This document shows positions 49,536-58,578 of a stretch of 64,000 nucleotides of DNA, piece after piece. The stretch is from Sphingomonas abaci (GTDB lineage: Bacteria; Pseudomonadota; Alphaproteobacteria; Sphingomonadales; Sphingomonadaceae): the NCBI RefSeq assembly GCF_014199625.1, contig NZ_JACHNY010000012.1, positions 16,343-80,342 on the forward strand, in the 5' to 3' direction. Numbering within the stretch: the stretch's first letter is position 1; each line of letters begins with the position of its first letter. The translations under genes and the position numbers were made by a program. The notes below the pieces were generated by a model. It was not told the origin of the DNA, did not search any database, and saw only the letters and a program-made list of their open reading frames with translations.

Positions 49536-50651
49536 TCAGGCGAGGCGGTGTCGGAAGAGCCATGCGGCCAGCGGAAGAGTGATGGCCGCGACCACCAGCA
49601 TGGGTACGAAATCAAAGGCGATATCGGTGAAGCCCGCGCCTTCGAGATAGATGCGGCGCACCATGTCGATGCCGAAGCGCAGTGGATTGACGTAGGTGAT
49701 CACCTGGAGGATCTGCGGCATGTTGCGCACCGGCGTCAGCATGCCCGAGAGCAGCATCAGCGGCATGATGAGGAGGAAGGTGTAGAGCATCGCCTGCTGC
49801 ATCGTGACCGACAGCGCCGAGATCGACAGGCCGACACCCACTCCTGCGGCGGTGAAGCTGACGAGGCCCAGATTGAGCAGCCAGTACGAGCCGTTCATCG
49901 GGATCTGGAACCAGAAGCGGATGATCAGCAGGATGATCGTCGACTGGATGAGGCCCACCATGATCGATGGCACCGCCTTGCCGATCAGGATCTGCATCGG
50001 GGTGAGCGGCGTCACCAGAAGCTGGTCGAAAGTCCCCTGTTCACGCTCACGCGCAACCGACAGGGCCGAGAGCAGCAGGGTCTGCATGAAGCTCAAGGCG
50101 GCGATCATCGCTGGCATCAGTGTCCAGCGCGTTTCCAGGTTCGGATTGTACCAGGCGCGCCGCTCCATGGTGATCGGCGGGCTGCCACCCAGAGAGGCGC
50201 CATAGTCCGCGACGATCGAGCCGATCTGGCCTGCGGCCGCGCCCGCCGTCGAGCTGTTGCGGCCATCGAGGATGATCTGGATCGGCGCGGCGTCGCCGAC
50301 CGTCAGCCGATGTTCGAAGTCGGAGGGAATGCTGATCACCAGGAGCGCCTTGCCGCTGTCGATCAGGCCGCCAATCTGGGCATTGGACGCAAGCGTTGCT
50401 TCGCGCTTGAAGACGCCGGTTCCATCGAGGCGCGCGAGCAGCTCGGTCGATGCGGCGCTCCGGCTCTGATCGACCACCGCATAGGGAACATGCGTCAGAT
50501 CATAGGTCGCGCCATAGCCGAACAGCAGGGCCTGCATGAGCGCGGGCGCGAACAGGATGGTCCGGTTGGCCGGATCCTTGATGAGGGCGAGGATCTCCTT
50601 GCGGACGAGCGCGAAGGTCTGGGCGAGCCAGGCGAGAAATTCAGCCATCAT
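49536..50651 (-). CDS. ABC-2 type exporter permease (YhhJ/YbhR-like)
   Basis: 371 residues starting MMAEFLAWLAQTFALVRKE; the ATG at 50651 or 50648 is chosen over longer starts because the protein family begins there. One N-terminal membrane helix, a large periplasmic loop (residues about 50-165), then five helices including the ABC-2 segment AREREQGTFDQLLVTPLTPMQILIGKAVP. Paired with the permease upstream, it forms the membrane part of a YhhJ/YhiH-type or YbhFSR-type exporter for hydrophobic compounds. Follows that gene after two bases. Confidence 0.9.
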   Translation of the reverse strand: MMAEFLAWLAQTFALVRKEILALIKDPANRTILFAPALMQALLFGYGATYDLTHVPYAVVDQSRSAASTELLARLDGTGVFKREATLASNAQIGGLIDSGKALLVISIPSDFEHRLTVGDAAPIQIILDGRNSSTAGAAAGQIGSIVADYGASLGGSPPITMERRAWYNPNLETRWTLMPAMIAALSFMQTLLLSALSVAREREQGTFDQLLVTPLTPMQILIGKAVPSIMVGLIQSTIILLIIRFWFQIPMNGSYWLLNLGLVSFTAAGVGVGLSISALSVTMQQAMLYTFLLIMPLMLLSGMLTPVRNMPQILQVITYVNPLRFGIDMVRRIYLEGAGFTDIAFDFVPMLVVAAITLPLAAWLFRHRLA

Positions 50652-50653
50652 CG

Positions 50654-51781
50654 TCAGTCCAGCCTCTTGCGCAACATGCGCCCGGTTAGGAAGGCCAGCA
50701 GCACGGCATAGAGCGTGAGGATCGCGCAATCCTTGAGGACCATCGGCCAGATGGTGCCGGCAAGGAACAGCGACTTGACCAGTTCCATGAAATGCGTCGC
50801 CGGAAGCAGTTGGCTGATGACCTGGATTACCACGGGCACATTACGGAGATCGAAGACGAAACCCGAAAGCATCATCGCCGGCATGAAGCTCGCGAGCAGC
50901 GCCATCTGGCTCGCGGCGAACTGGTTGCGGGTCGCGCCCGAGATGAAGAGGCCGAGCAGCAGCGCGACGATCAGATAGAGGAGCGAGGCGATGATGATCA
51001 CGACCAGAGATCCGCGGATCGGCACCTCGAACAGAAAGCGCGCGGAGATAAGGCACACGCTCATGTCGATCGCCCCGATCACGAGATAGGGCGCGAGCTT
51101 GGAGAGCACGAGTTCGATTGGCCGCACCGGCGTCACGAAGAGGGATTCCAGCGTGCCGCGTTCCCACTCGCGCGCGATCAGCAGCGAGGTAAGGAACGCG
51201 CCGATCAATGTCATGACCAGCACGAGGAGGCCAGGCACGAGATACCAGGTGCTGTTGCCCGCCTCGTTGAACCAGGTGCGCTGCACCAGCGTCACGCCCC
51301 CCCCGGATGGGCCGCCCGACCGATCGGCCGCATGCCGGGAGGGGGTCTGGATCGCGCCGTTCACATAGCCTTCGATCGAGGATGCCGTGGTCGCATCCGC
51401 CCCGTTGACGATGAGTTGAATGCGCGCGTCGCCAGCGCCCCGGCGCTGGGAGAAGTCGACCGGCACGCGAACGATGGCCTCGACCTTTTTGGCGCGCATC
51501 AGCACCACGGCCTCAGCCATGCTCGCGGGCCACACCGGCACCAGATACGGCGAGCCACCGATCCCCGCAATCGCTTCCTGCGCGGTGGGGGAACGGTCCT
51601 CCAGCACGATCGCGACGGGTGCGTCCTTGACGTCGAACGACAGGCCGTATCCGAACAGCAGGATGAGCGCGAGCGGCAGCAGCAGACCGACGAAGAGATT
51701 GCTCCTGTCGCGCAGGAGCTGGCGCACCTCCTTGCGGGTCAGCGCGACGAGTCGCGTGCGAAAGCCCGATGCGCCGCTCAT
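50654..51781 (-). CDS. ABC-2 type exporter permease (YbhS-like)
   Basis: 375 residues from the ATG at 51781, which overlaps the ATPase gene stop (ATGA). Same layout as its neighbour: first helix LLPLALILLFGYGLSF, periplasmic loop with a Gly/Pro-rich insertion (ADRSGGPSGGGVT), then helices with the ABC-2 element AREWERGTLESLFVTPVRPIELVLSKLAP. The two permeases probably form a heterodimer. Confidence 0.9.
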   Translation of the reverse strand: MSGASGFRTRLVALTRKEVRQLLRDRSNLFVGLLLPLALILLFGYGLSFDVKDAPVAIVLEDRSPTAQEAIAGIGGSPYLVPVWPASMAEAVVLMRAKKVEAIVRVPVDFSQRRGAGDARIQLIVNGADATTASSIEGYVNGAIQTPSRHAADRSGGPSGGGVTLVQRTWFNEAGNSTWYLVPGLLVLVMTLIGAFLTSLLIAREWERGTLESLFVTPVRPIELVLSKLAPYLVIGAIDMSVCLISARFLFEVPIRGSLVVIIIASLLYLIVALLLGLFISGATRNQFAASQMALLASFMPAMMLSGFVFDLRNVPVVIQVISQLLPATHFMELVKSLFLAGTIWPMVLKDCAILTLYAVLLAFLTGRMLRKRLD

Positions 51782-53565
51782 GCCGCCGCCTTCTTGTCGG
51801 TATGGCGGGCACGGCCCTGCTCGACGATAGCGATGAAGGCTTCGTTCATATCCGATGCGGTCTCGCCCGCCTGCGCGCGCACCTCGGCCGGCGTGCCCAG
51901 CGCAAGCATCTCCCCCGCATCCTGGATGGCGATGCGGTCGCAATATTCCGCCTCTTCCATGAAATGGGTGGTTACGATGACGGTGACGCCGGCTTGCGCG
52001 AGGCTGGTGATCGTGCGCCAGAAGGCGCGGCGGGCGAGCGGATCGATGCCGCTGGTCGGCTCGTCCAGGAACAGGATGTCCGGCTCGTGGAGGAGCCCCG
52101 CTGCCATGGCGAGCCGCTGCTTGTAGCCGACCGGCAGGATGCCGCTCTGTGCGGCCTGATCGAGGGTGAACTGGGCGATGACGGCCTTGACCCGTTCGCG
52201 CGCGTGCGCGCCGCGCAGCCCATAGGCTCCCGCGAAGAACTCAAGATTCTCGCGGACCGAGAGATTGCCGTAGAGTGCGAACTTTTGGCTGACATAGCCG
52301 ATCCGTCCGCGCGCCTTGGCGCGTGCGGTGCGCAGGTCGAGGCCCGCGACTTCGAGATGACCGCTCGTCGCGGGTAGCAGGCCGCAGAGCATGCGGAATG
52401 TCGTCGTCTTACCGGCGCCATTCGGACCCAGCAGCCCGAATATCTCACCGCGCCGCACGTCGAAGGAGGTACTGGCGACCGCGGTGAAGTCGCCGAACTT
52501 GCGGACCAGGTCGCGCACGACGATCGCGGGAGCTTCCTGATCATTGCCTGAGCGGCCGGCCTCTTTCTCGCCGGACGGCGGCAGATCAGCTGTCGCCATG
52601 TCGTTCCCACTGGCGGCCTCTCCCTCATGCTCGCGCAGCAGCAGCATGAAGGCGTCCTCGAGTTTCGCTTCGCGCGGCTCGAACCGGGTGCCGGACAGGA
52701 GGTCGCCGAGCGCCGCCTCTTCGCATTCGGGCCGGCGGATAAAATGCACGTCGCCGCCCTTGGGCACGGCGTCCACGATCCGATCGGGCGCATCGATTAG
52801 ACGGGCCTGGAGAGTGCGCGCGGGAGCGTCGGGCAAGGCGTCGGCCACATAGGTCAGGCCATCGGCCTTTTCGCGCAGCGTGTCGGGAGCGTCATCGGCC
52901 AGCACCTTGCCGCGATTGAGTACGAAGATCTGCGCGCAGCGTTCGGCCTCATCCATATAGGCGGTGCTGACGATGACGCTCAGTTGTTCGTCGGCGATCA
53001 GTTGATCGAGAATCTTCCACAAATCGCGGCGCGAGAGCGGATCGACGCCGACACTGGGTTCGTCGAGCAGCAGCAGGTCGGGCGAGCGCACCAGGGTGCA
53101 GGCAAGGCCCAGCTTCTGCTTCATGCCGCCCGAGAGCTTGCCGGCGGGCCGATCCGTGAACCGGGCCATGTCGGTCATCTCCAGCATGCGCCCGAAGCGT
53201 TCGCGCCGGACCTCCTGGGGTACGCCGTGCAGATCGGCATAGAGGTCGAGGTTTTCCTGGACGCTCAGATCCTCGTAGAGGCCGAAGCGCTGCGGCATGT
53301 AGCTGATGCGGTTCTGGACGGCTTGCGGATCGGCGCGAACGTCGATGCCCAGCACCTGCAGGCTGCCGTCATCCGGCCGCAGCAGCCCCGCCATCATCCG
53401 CATCAGCGTCGTCTTGCCCGCGCCATCGGGACCGACGAACGCCGTCAGTTCGCCTGCGCGCACCGTCAGTGAGATGTCGTCGATCGCATCGAACGGCTTG
53501 CCGTCGGGCGCCTCGAAACGCTTGCGCAATCCCTCTATGACGACACTGGCGTCGGCTTCGCTCAC
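51778..53565 (-). CDS. Duplicated ABC transporter ATPase (YbhF-like)
   Basis: 595 residues with two nucleotide-binding domains. Domain 1 (about 5-235): Walker A VGPDGAGKTTL, signature KLSGGMKQKLGL, Walker B LLLLDEPSVGVDP. Domain 2 (about 345-575): Walker A LGPNGAGKTTTF, Walker B ILFLDEPTSGIDP. The second signature position reads ILPVGYKQRLAM instead of LSGGxKQ, so the site may be catalytically weak, as often in fused exporters of this type. Overlaps the HlyD gene upstream and the permease gene downstream by 4 bases each. Confidence 0.92.
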   Translation of the reverse strand: MSEADASVVIEGLRKRFEAPDGKPFDAIDDISLTVRAGELTAFVGPDGAGKTTLMRMMAGLLRPDDGSLQVLGIDVRADPQAVQNRISYMPQRFGLYEDLSVQENLDLYADLHGVPQEVRRERFGRMLEMTDMARFTDRPAGKLSGGMKQKLGLACTLVRSPDLLLLDEPSVGVDPLSRRDLWKILDQLIADEQLSVIVSTAYMDEAERCAQIFVLNRGKVLADDAPDTLREKADGLTYVADALPDAPARTLQARLIDAPDRIVDAVPKGGDVHFIRRPECEEAALGDLLSGTRFEPREAKLEDAFMLLLREHEGEAASGNDMATADLPPSGEKEAGRSGNDQEAPAIVVRDLVRKFGDFTAVASTSFDVRRGEIFGLLGPNGAGKTTTFRMLCGLLPATSGHLEVAGLDLRTARAKARGRIGYVSQKFALYGNLSVRENLEFFAGAYGLRGAHARERVKAVIAQFTLDQAAQSGILPVGYKQRLAMAAGLLHEPDILFLDEPTSGIDPLARRAFWRTITSLAQAGVTVIVTTHFMEEAEYCDRIAIQDAGEMLALGTPAEVRAQAGETASDMNEAFIAIVEQGRARHTDKKAAA

Positions 53566-54563
53566 CGCGACGTGCCGCCATCGCCGCGTCCAGTATCGAG
53601 GCGGACCGTAACCGGCTGCCCGAGCCGCAGCCGGTTGGCCTTGTCCTCGACCTGCACGCGGACCTCATAGACGAGGCTGGTGCGCAGCTCCTCGGTCTCG
53701 ACCGATTTGGGCGTGAACTCGGCGACGGACGAGATATAGCCGATCGTTCCGGGGATGGTCTGATCCGGCAAGCTGTCGCTGACGACGCTGGCGGCCATGC
53801 CAGGCCTGATGCGGCCAAGGTCGGGCTGGTTCACATAGACGCGTACCCATTTGGGATGCGCAAGCGCGATGGCGAACACCGCTTTTTGCGGCGAGGCCAT
53901 GTCGCCAGGTTCGAGCAGGCGCGAGCGCACGACGCCATCGACAGGTGCGCGCAGCACCCCCTGGTTGATACGGTGCTGCAACAGGGCGACCTGCGCCTGC
54001 GCGGCCTTGACCTGCGCCTCGCCGCCCGCGACGTCCTCCGCGCGCGGCCCTTGGCGGGTGAGGCGCAGTGCTTCGGCCTGCTCGCGCGCCTTGGCACGCG
54101 CCGCAACGGCCTCCTTGCTCGCGTGATCGATATCCTGCGCGCTGACGCCCCGGCCCTGCGTCGATGCTGCGATGCCGCGCAGGCGCGCGAGGTCGCCCTC
54201 GGCGCGGGCGGCTTCGGCCTCGGTCGACGCAAGGCGCGCCCGGGCCTGGGCGATTTCCTCGGGCCGCGAACCGTTGCGCAGCCGCAGCAGGTTCTGGCGC
54301 TGCACTTCACCCTGCGCGCTGGCCTCCTCCGCCTGAAGCTTGAGAGACACTGTGTCTAACGTGGCGAGGATCACGCCCGCCTTTACGCTGTCGCCCTCCT
54401 GGGCGCGGACCTCGGCGACGCGGCCGCTGTCCTCGAAAGCCAGCGAGACCTGCCGCACATCGACATTCCCCTGCAGCACCAGCTGGCGCTTGTCCTCCTT
54501 TCCGCCGCAGCCGCCCAGCGCGAGCGCCGCCGTGCCGAGAAGAGCGAGGGTGCGTTTGTGCAT
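53562..54563 (-). CDS. HlyD-family periplasmic adaptor lipoprotein (YhiI/YbhG-like)
   Basis: 333 residues from the ATG at 54563. Lipobox TAALALGGC at the N-terminus, a lipoyl half-motif (EDSGRVAEVRAQEGDSVKAGVILATLD), a long coiled-coil hairpin (residues about 75-190, rich in Ala/Glu/Arg), then the second lipoyl half (LRAPVDGVVRSRLLEPGD) and a beta-barrel (VRVYVNQPDLGRIRPGM). It bridges the inner-membrane ABC exporter and the NodT-type channel. First gene of the five-gene export operon, divergent from its TetR regulator. Confidence 0.91.
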   Translation of the reverse strand: MHKRTLALLGTAALALGGCGGKEDKRQLVLQGNVDVRQVSLAFEDSGRVAEVRAQEGDSVKAGVILATLDTVSLKLQAEEASAQGEVQRQNLLRLRNGSRPEEIAQARARLASTEAEAARAEGDLARLRGIAASTQGRGVSAQDIDHASKEAVAARAKAREQAEALRLTRQGPRAEDVAGGEAQVKAAQAQVALLQHRINQGVLRAPVDGVVRSRLLEPGDMASPQKAVFAIALAHPKWVRVYVNQPDLGRIRPGMAASVVSDSLPDQTIPGTIGYISSVAEFTPKSVETEELRTSLVYEVRVQVEDKANRLRLGQPVTVRLDTGRGDGGTSR

Positions 54564-54604
54564 GTCAGGACTCCAAGCGCGGGAATGGACGGCCAAAAAC
54601 GTAA

Positions 54605-54621
54605 TTTAAATTGAACTTAAA
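54605..54621. promoter_or_regulatory. Candidate TetR operator, TTTAAATTGAACTTAAA
   Basis: An AT-rich inverted pair (TTTAA/TTAAA) in an otherwise GC-rich gap between the divergent HlyD and TetR genes. It lies 41 bases before both starts, as expected for an autoregulated exporter operon. Confidence 0.55.
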
Positions 54622-54662
54622 GTGCTGATGCCTTACCCCCCTTCGAGACACAAGAGGGATTG

Positions 54663-55346
54663 ATGATGGGCAAGCCTGGGCGCGCCTTGCGATCGGACGG
54701 GATCGTGACCCGGGAGCGCATTCTGGAAAGCGCCGGCGAACTGTTCGGCTCGCGCGGGCTCGCCTCAACGACAAGCAAGGCGATCGCCGCCCACGCTGAA
54801 GTCGATCTTGCTTCGATCAACTATCATTTTGGCAGCCGCGACGAGCTTTATCGGGCCGTGCTGGTCGAGGCGCATCGCCGGTTCGTCCGGCTCGAGGAGC
54901 TGGAGCGGATAGCCGAAGGCTCCGCCACGGCCGAACAAAAGCTCGGCATGCTACTCAACGCCATTGTCGGCCGTATCGCCGGATCCACGCATTGGAGCGC
55001 GACCGTGCTTGCGCGTGAGCTGGCGGCCCCCTCCGCGCATATATCCGTGCTGCGCGACGAGGAGGCGCCGCCCAAGCTTCAGATCGTCCTGCGGATATTG
55101 CACGATATCACAGGAGTTCCGATCGGGGCGCCGGATCTACTATGCTGCCTGATCAGCGTTGCGGCGCCTTGCGCCATGTTGCTCGTCGCCGGCGACAATA
55201 TCCCGGTGCCCGGCAACAATGTGTTGCGGATGGACCGTCGGACGCTGGCAAGCCATCTGCATCGTTTCGCGCTCGCTGGCCTGCACGCTGCCGGGGAGGA
55301 CTATCGCGCGCGCCAAGAAGAAGATCATGCCCAAACTCCTGCCTGA
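54663..55346 (+). CDS. TetR-family regulator of the ABC exporter (CecR-like)
   Basis: 227 residues from the ATG at 54663 (GAGGG upstream). HTH: GIVTRERILESAGELFGSRG, then TSKAIAAHAEVDLASINYHFGSRDELYRAVL, a near-textbook TetR signature. The C-terminal domain resembles the YbiH/CecR group, which controls the ybhGFSR exporter in E. coli; the neighbouring operon has just that gene content. The next 270 bases (55347-55617) hold no gene I can support. Confidence 0.87.
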   Translation: MMGKPGRALRSDGIVTRERILESAGELFGSRGLASTTSKAIAAHAEVDLASINYHFGSRDELYRAVLVEAHRRFVRLEELERIAEGSATAEQKLGMLLNAIVGRIAGSTHWSATVLARELAAPSAHISVLRDEEAPPKLQIVLRILHDITGVPIGAPDLLCCLISVAAPCAMLLVAGDNIPVPGNNVLRMDRRTLASHLHRFALAGLHAAGEDYRARQEEDHAQTPA

Positions 55347-55617
55347 AATCCGCTCGCTCACCGCCATTGGGGCGACCTGTGTCTCCTCATCAGGTCAGGC
55401 GGCAGAAACGATATGCTCTCGCGACTCCTCCCATGGTGATAGTGCTGCCGATGCGGCGCTGGCACCGGCAGCGTCGTCTCAACGCCGCGATCGATGCGGG
55501 GTCCGCCCGCCGTGGATTTCCGAGCATCATCGGCTACAGTTGCAAAGGTCGGCTATAAGCCGAGCGTTTGTGGGCTATCCCTTCCTTTCTCCGGTCGTGA
55601 TCGGAGCCCGCAAATCG

Positions 55618-56823
55618 ATGTGGTGTCTCTCAGGATGGGCAAGCGCGGCGAGCCGGCGCCGATCGCTGGCCGTCACGGTCGCACTTGCCCTGTCTGCCTG
55701 CGCCACGGTGCCCCCGCGAACGCCGTACACGTCCGCCGATTTGGCCGGAGCGATGCCGATCCCCGGTGATGCCGTGCGATATTGGGCAAGTGGCGACGAC
55801 GATGCCTACCACCGCTGGGGGGAAGACTTGCTCCGCCAGCGCCGGGCAGGAGGCAGGACCGCGCCCGCAACCCTGCTTGCGCTCTCGGGAGGCTCCGACA
55901 AAGGCGCGTTCGGTGCCGGGCTGCTCAACGGGTGGAGCCGACGCGGCGACCGGCCAGCGTTCGATATCGTCACGGGAGTCAGCACGGGCGCATTGATCGC
56001 CCCGTTCGCCTTCCTCGGCGGAGGCGAGGATATGACGCTGACGCAGATCTACACGAACATCAGCAGCAAGGACATTTACCGGCAGCGCGTACTCGGCGGC
56101 GTTCTGGGCGGCGCGAGCTTGCTGGACAGCAAACCGCTGAAACAGTTGATCGCCCATCATATCACGCCCGCATTTCTTGATCGAATCGCGGCGCAGCATC
56201 GCGCCGGCCGGCGGCTGCTGGTCATGACCACGCAACTCGATGCCGAGCGTGGCGTCATCTGGGACATGGGGGCCATCGCCGCCAGCGCTTCATCGCAGCG
56301 GCTAGCGCTATTCCGCCAGGTGTTGCTCGCCTCCTCCAGCATCCCGGGAGCCTTTCCGCCCGTGCTGATCGATATGACTGGACGAGGCCGTTCCTTCGCC
56401 GAAATGCATGTTGATGGCGGCACGGTTTCCGGCTTTTTCACATTGCCGCGATCGATGTTGTTGGCAGAGGCGGCGGCATCGAGGGCACCGGCGGGCGGTG
56501 CAATCTATGTCGTGTATAATGGTCGGCTGGATGCGCAGTTTGATGTCACCAAGCCCAAAACCTTCAGCATCTTGTCGCGCGCGCTTTCGACCGTGCTGGG
56601 CGAAGCCGACCGGACCAATGTCGCCGATCTGCGCAGCTTTGCTCATGAGCAGAAGATCGGCTTTACGGTCTGCTCCATCCAGCGTCCCACCGCTCGCGAC
56701 GATGCGCCGCTGTTCGATACCACGCACATGCGCGAACTTTACGCCATGGGAGAGCAGGAAGCCGTCTCCGCGGCGGGGTGTCTGGCGAACTCTCACGATA
56801 CGACGCCCGCCGGACTGCCCTGA
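55618..56823 (+). CDS. Patatin-like phospholipase lipoprotein
   Basis: 401 residues from the ATG at 55618; upstream in-frame sequence lacks protein character. Signal with lipobox LALSACATVP. The patatin core has the oxyanion loop LALSGGSDKGAFGAGLLNG, the nucleophile in GVSTGALIAPFAF (GxSxG) and the catalytic Asp in VDGGTVSGFF. It should be a membrane-anchored serine lipase or acyl hydrolase. Codirectional with the TetR gene but separated from it by 271 bases, so probably independent. Confidence 0.87.
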   Translation: MWCLSGWASAASRRRSLAVTVALALSACATVPPRTPYTSADLAGAMPIPGDAVRYWASGDDDAYHRWGEDLLRQRRAGGRTAPATLLALSGGSDKGAFGAGLLNGWSRRGDRPAFDIVTGVSTGALIAPFAFLGGGEDMTLTQIYTNISSKDIYRQRVLGGVLGGASLLDSKPLKQLIAHHITPAFLDRIAAQHRAGRRLLVMTTQLDAERGVIWDMGAIAASASSQRLALFRQVLLASSSIPGAFPPVLIDMTGRGRSFAEMHVDGGTVSGFFTLPRSMLLAEAAASRAPAGGAIYVVYNGRLDAQFDVTKPKTFSILSRALSTVLGEADRTNVADLRSFAHEQKIGFTVCSIQRPTARDDAPLFDTTHMRELYAMGEQEAVSAAGCLANSHDTTPAGLP

Positions 56824-56968
56824 AGGGCAGTGGTCGAGCGGGAATCTGCCGATACGGGACAGATATGGACAACGGGACGAGAACGTCTCGCAAACGTCGG
56901 GAGCACTCGGAGTGTTGGCCCGTCCGGTGCCTTTTAGGCTTCAGGCCCGGCCTACATGGGCGTATGGG

Positions 56969-57613
56969 TCAGCCAATCTTGACGCCCCGCCAGTCCCGCT
57001 TCTTCTTCTTCTTCTTCCTTGGTTGGATCGGCCGATCGGACATCAGCGAGGGCTTGTCTTTGCCGCCGGTTCTTTCGGCCAGCAGCGGCGTCGATCCCTC
57101 CTCGATGAGCGCCCGCAGCCGCGCCCGCCCGCGTGCGACGCGGCTCTTGACCGTCCCTGTGGCAACGCCGAGCCGCATCGCCGCCTCTTCGATCGACACG
57201 CCCTGGCTCGCCAGCAGCACTGCCTCGCGCTGGTCAGGTGGAAGTTCGCTCAGCGCCCAATCCGTATCCCGCAACCATATGGCAAGGCTCTGGGTCTCAT
57301 CCACCTTCAGCATCCGGTCGCGCGCTTCGTCGGGCAGATCGGCGTGAAAGCGGGCGCGGCGACGGCCGGTGAGAAAGCTGTTCTTCATCACGGTTCGCGT
57401 CCAGGCGATCAGGCTTGTTCCGGCCGTGAAGCTGGCGCGCGCGCTCCAGCATCGCAGCATAGTGTCCTGCAGGAGATCGTCGGCATCCGCACCGCCTCCG
57501 GTCAGCCGCCGCGCATAGGCGCTGAGCGCGGCCGACTGCTCGATCAGTGCCGCTCCGAAATGATCGTCGGGCATGGCGATCGGGGAAACACGGTCAGGCA
57601 CATCGAGCGGCAT
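56969..57613 (-). CDS. ECF-type RNA polymerase sigma factor
   Basis: 214 residues from the ATG at 57613 (GGAGA upstream). Region 2: LSAYARRLTGGGADADDLLQDTMLRCWSARASF (about 40-75). Region 4: LSELPPDQREAVLLASQGVSIEEAAMRLGVATGTVKSRVARGRARL (about 130-175), close to EcfG-type general-stress sigma factors. After region 4 comes an unusual 40-residue basic tail with six consecutive lysines. No anti-sigma factor or PhyR is adjacent, so the EcfG assignment is only a suggestion. Confidence 0.88.
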   Translation of the reverse strand: MPLDVPDRVSPIAMPDDHFGAALIEQSAALSAYARRLTGGGADADDLLQDTMLRCWSARASFTAGTSLIAWTRTVMKNSFLTGRRRARFHADLPDEARDRMLKVDETQSLAIWLRDTDWALSELPPDQREAVLLASQGVSIEEAAMRLGVATGTVKSRVARGRARLRALIEEGSTPLLAERTGGKDKPSLMSDRPIQPRKKKKKKRDWRGVKIG

Positions 57614-57769
57614 CTTATTCTCCGGACAGGCTTTTCCTGCCCTCAGGTGATATAGGGCGCGCAAGTCGGGAATGTTGCTGGTTCAGCCTGTTCCCGGCTC
57701 GCTTGGTCCCTTGCCGTTCCATCGGTGCAGCATCCGTGCTATAGCCCCTGAAACAGAATCGGAGAGTGA

Positions 57770-58066
57770 ATGGTGGAGCGCCTGTTCCCGCGCGCCCTGA
57801 TCTCGTGCATCCGCGAGGCTCGGCCGCCGACGCCGAAGGAACTTGCATCGATGGCCGATAAAATTTGGCGCGAGGCTTTCCCAGGACGTCCATTTGGATG
57901 CGAGCGTGCCATGAGCATCGCTTGTGTCGCGCTCACAGGCGAACGCGCGACAGGCGAGGCACCGTCATCATCCTGTTCCCCTGAGCCGTCATCGACTAGA
58001 CTGCGGAGCCCTTCGGCTGGCCGATGGTCTTCGGGGTTGTCGCCCAGGAGAGGATGTGCCGCTTGA
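57770..58066 (+). CDS. Small protein of unknown function
   Basis: 98 residues, with GGAGAG just upstream of the ATG. The N-terminal half (MVERLFPRALISCIREARPP, then KELASMADKIWREAFPG) looks like a folded helical domain, while the C-terminal half is Ser/Pro/Arg-rich and may be an artefact of the open GC-rich frame. Divergent from the ECF sigma gene (156-base gap). No function proposed. Confidence 0.45.
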   Translation: MVERLFPRALISCIREARPPTPKELASMADKIWREAFPGRPFGCERAMSIACVALTGERATGEAPSSSCSPEPSSTRLRSPSAGRWSSGLSPRRGCAA

Positions 58067-58249
58067 GCCGGCATATGCTGGCCGTAGCACCGGCTATCTG
58101 CAAGCGCTCCCGAGACCATAGCATGCTATAGGAGCGATATGGCTACTTCGGCCCCAGCCACCGGGCCGGCCAAGAGCTGCCGTTCGATCGGGCCTACGGC
58201 CAGGAAGTCATGGCTATTATGGATCGAGCTACAATTATTGACGTGAAGG

Positions 58250-58279
58250 GGGGCCGGACCAAGGCTGCGATCCGGCCCC
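58250..58279 (+). terminator. GC hairpin, possible terminator
   Basis: GGGGCCGGA (58250-58258) pairs perfectly with TCCGGCCCC (58271-58279) across a 12-base loop. No T-run follows, so it may be a terminator needing help or simply a structured leader of the gene at 58290. Confidence 0.4.
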
Positions 58280-58289
58280 TCCTCGTGCC

Positions 58290-58562
58290 ATGATCGAGCG
58301 CGTCGCTCGCTTCCTGTATCACGTCGTTGCGGAATGCGGCGCTACGCCGAAAAGCGAAACCGAGATGCTGCAGGCAGCCTATGCTCTGGTCAAGGTTATG
58401 CGGACATCTAGCGAAACGATGCAGCGGGCCGGAGCAGCCTTTTTCGCCGAGGATGCGCCAGAGGACAACATCAAGGCCGCCGGAATAGTGTTCGCGGCGA
58501 TGATGGAGGCCGAGTTGGATTGCTGGCCTGGCTGGATGGATGAAGGCGAAGAGCCTCTATAG
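58290..58562 (+). CDS. Small helical protein of unknown function
   Basis: 90 residues. MIERVARFLYHVVAECGATP, ETEMLQAAYALVKVM and AEDAPEDNIKAAGIVFAAMM suggest three helices with an acidic end. No ribosome-binding site is obvious; it starts just after a GC hairpin. It converges with the DUF4126-like gene. Acceptance rests on codon character only. Confidence 0.5.
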   Translation: MIERVARFLYHVVAECGATPKSETEMLQAAYALVKVMRTSSETMQRAGAAFFAEDAPEDNIKAAGIVFAAMMEAELDCWPGWMDEGEEPL

Positions 58563-58578
58563 CTATCAATAATCGGCG

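Noticed and set aside
58139..58246. 35-codon frame after AGGAG (MATSAPATGPAK...)
   Set aside because: Good ribosome-binding site, but too short, with competing frames over the same bases and no family similarity.
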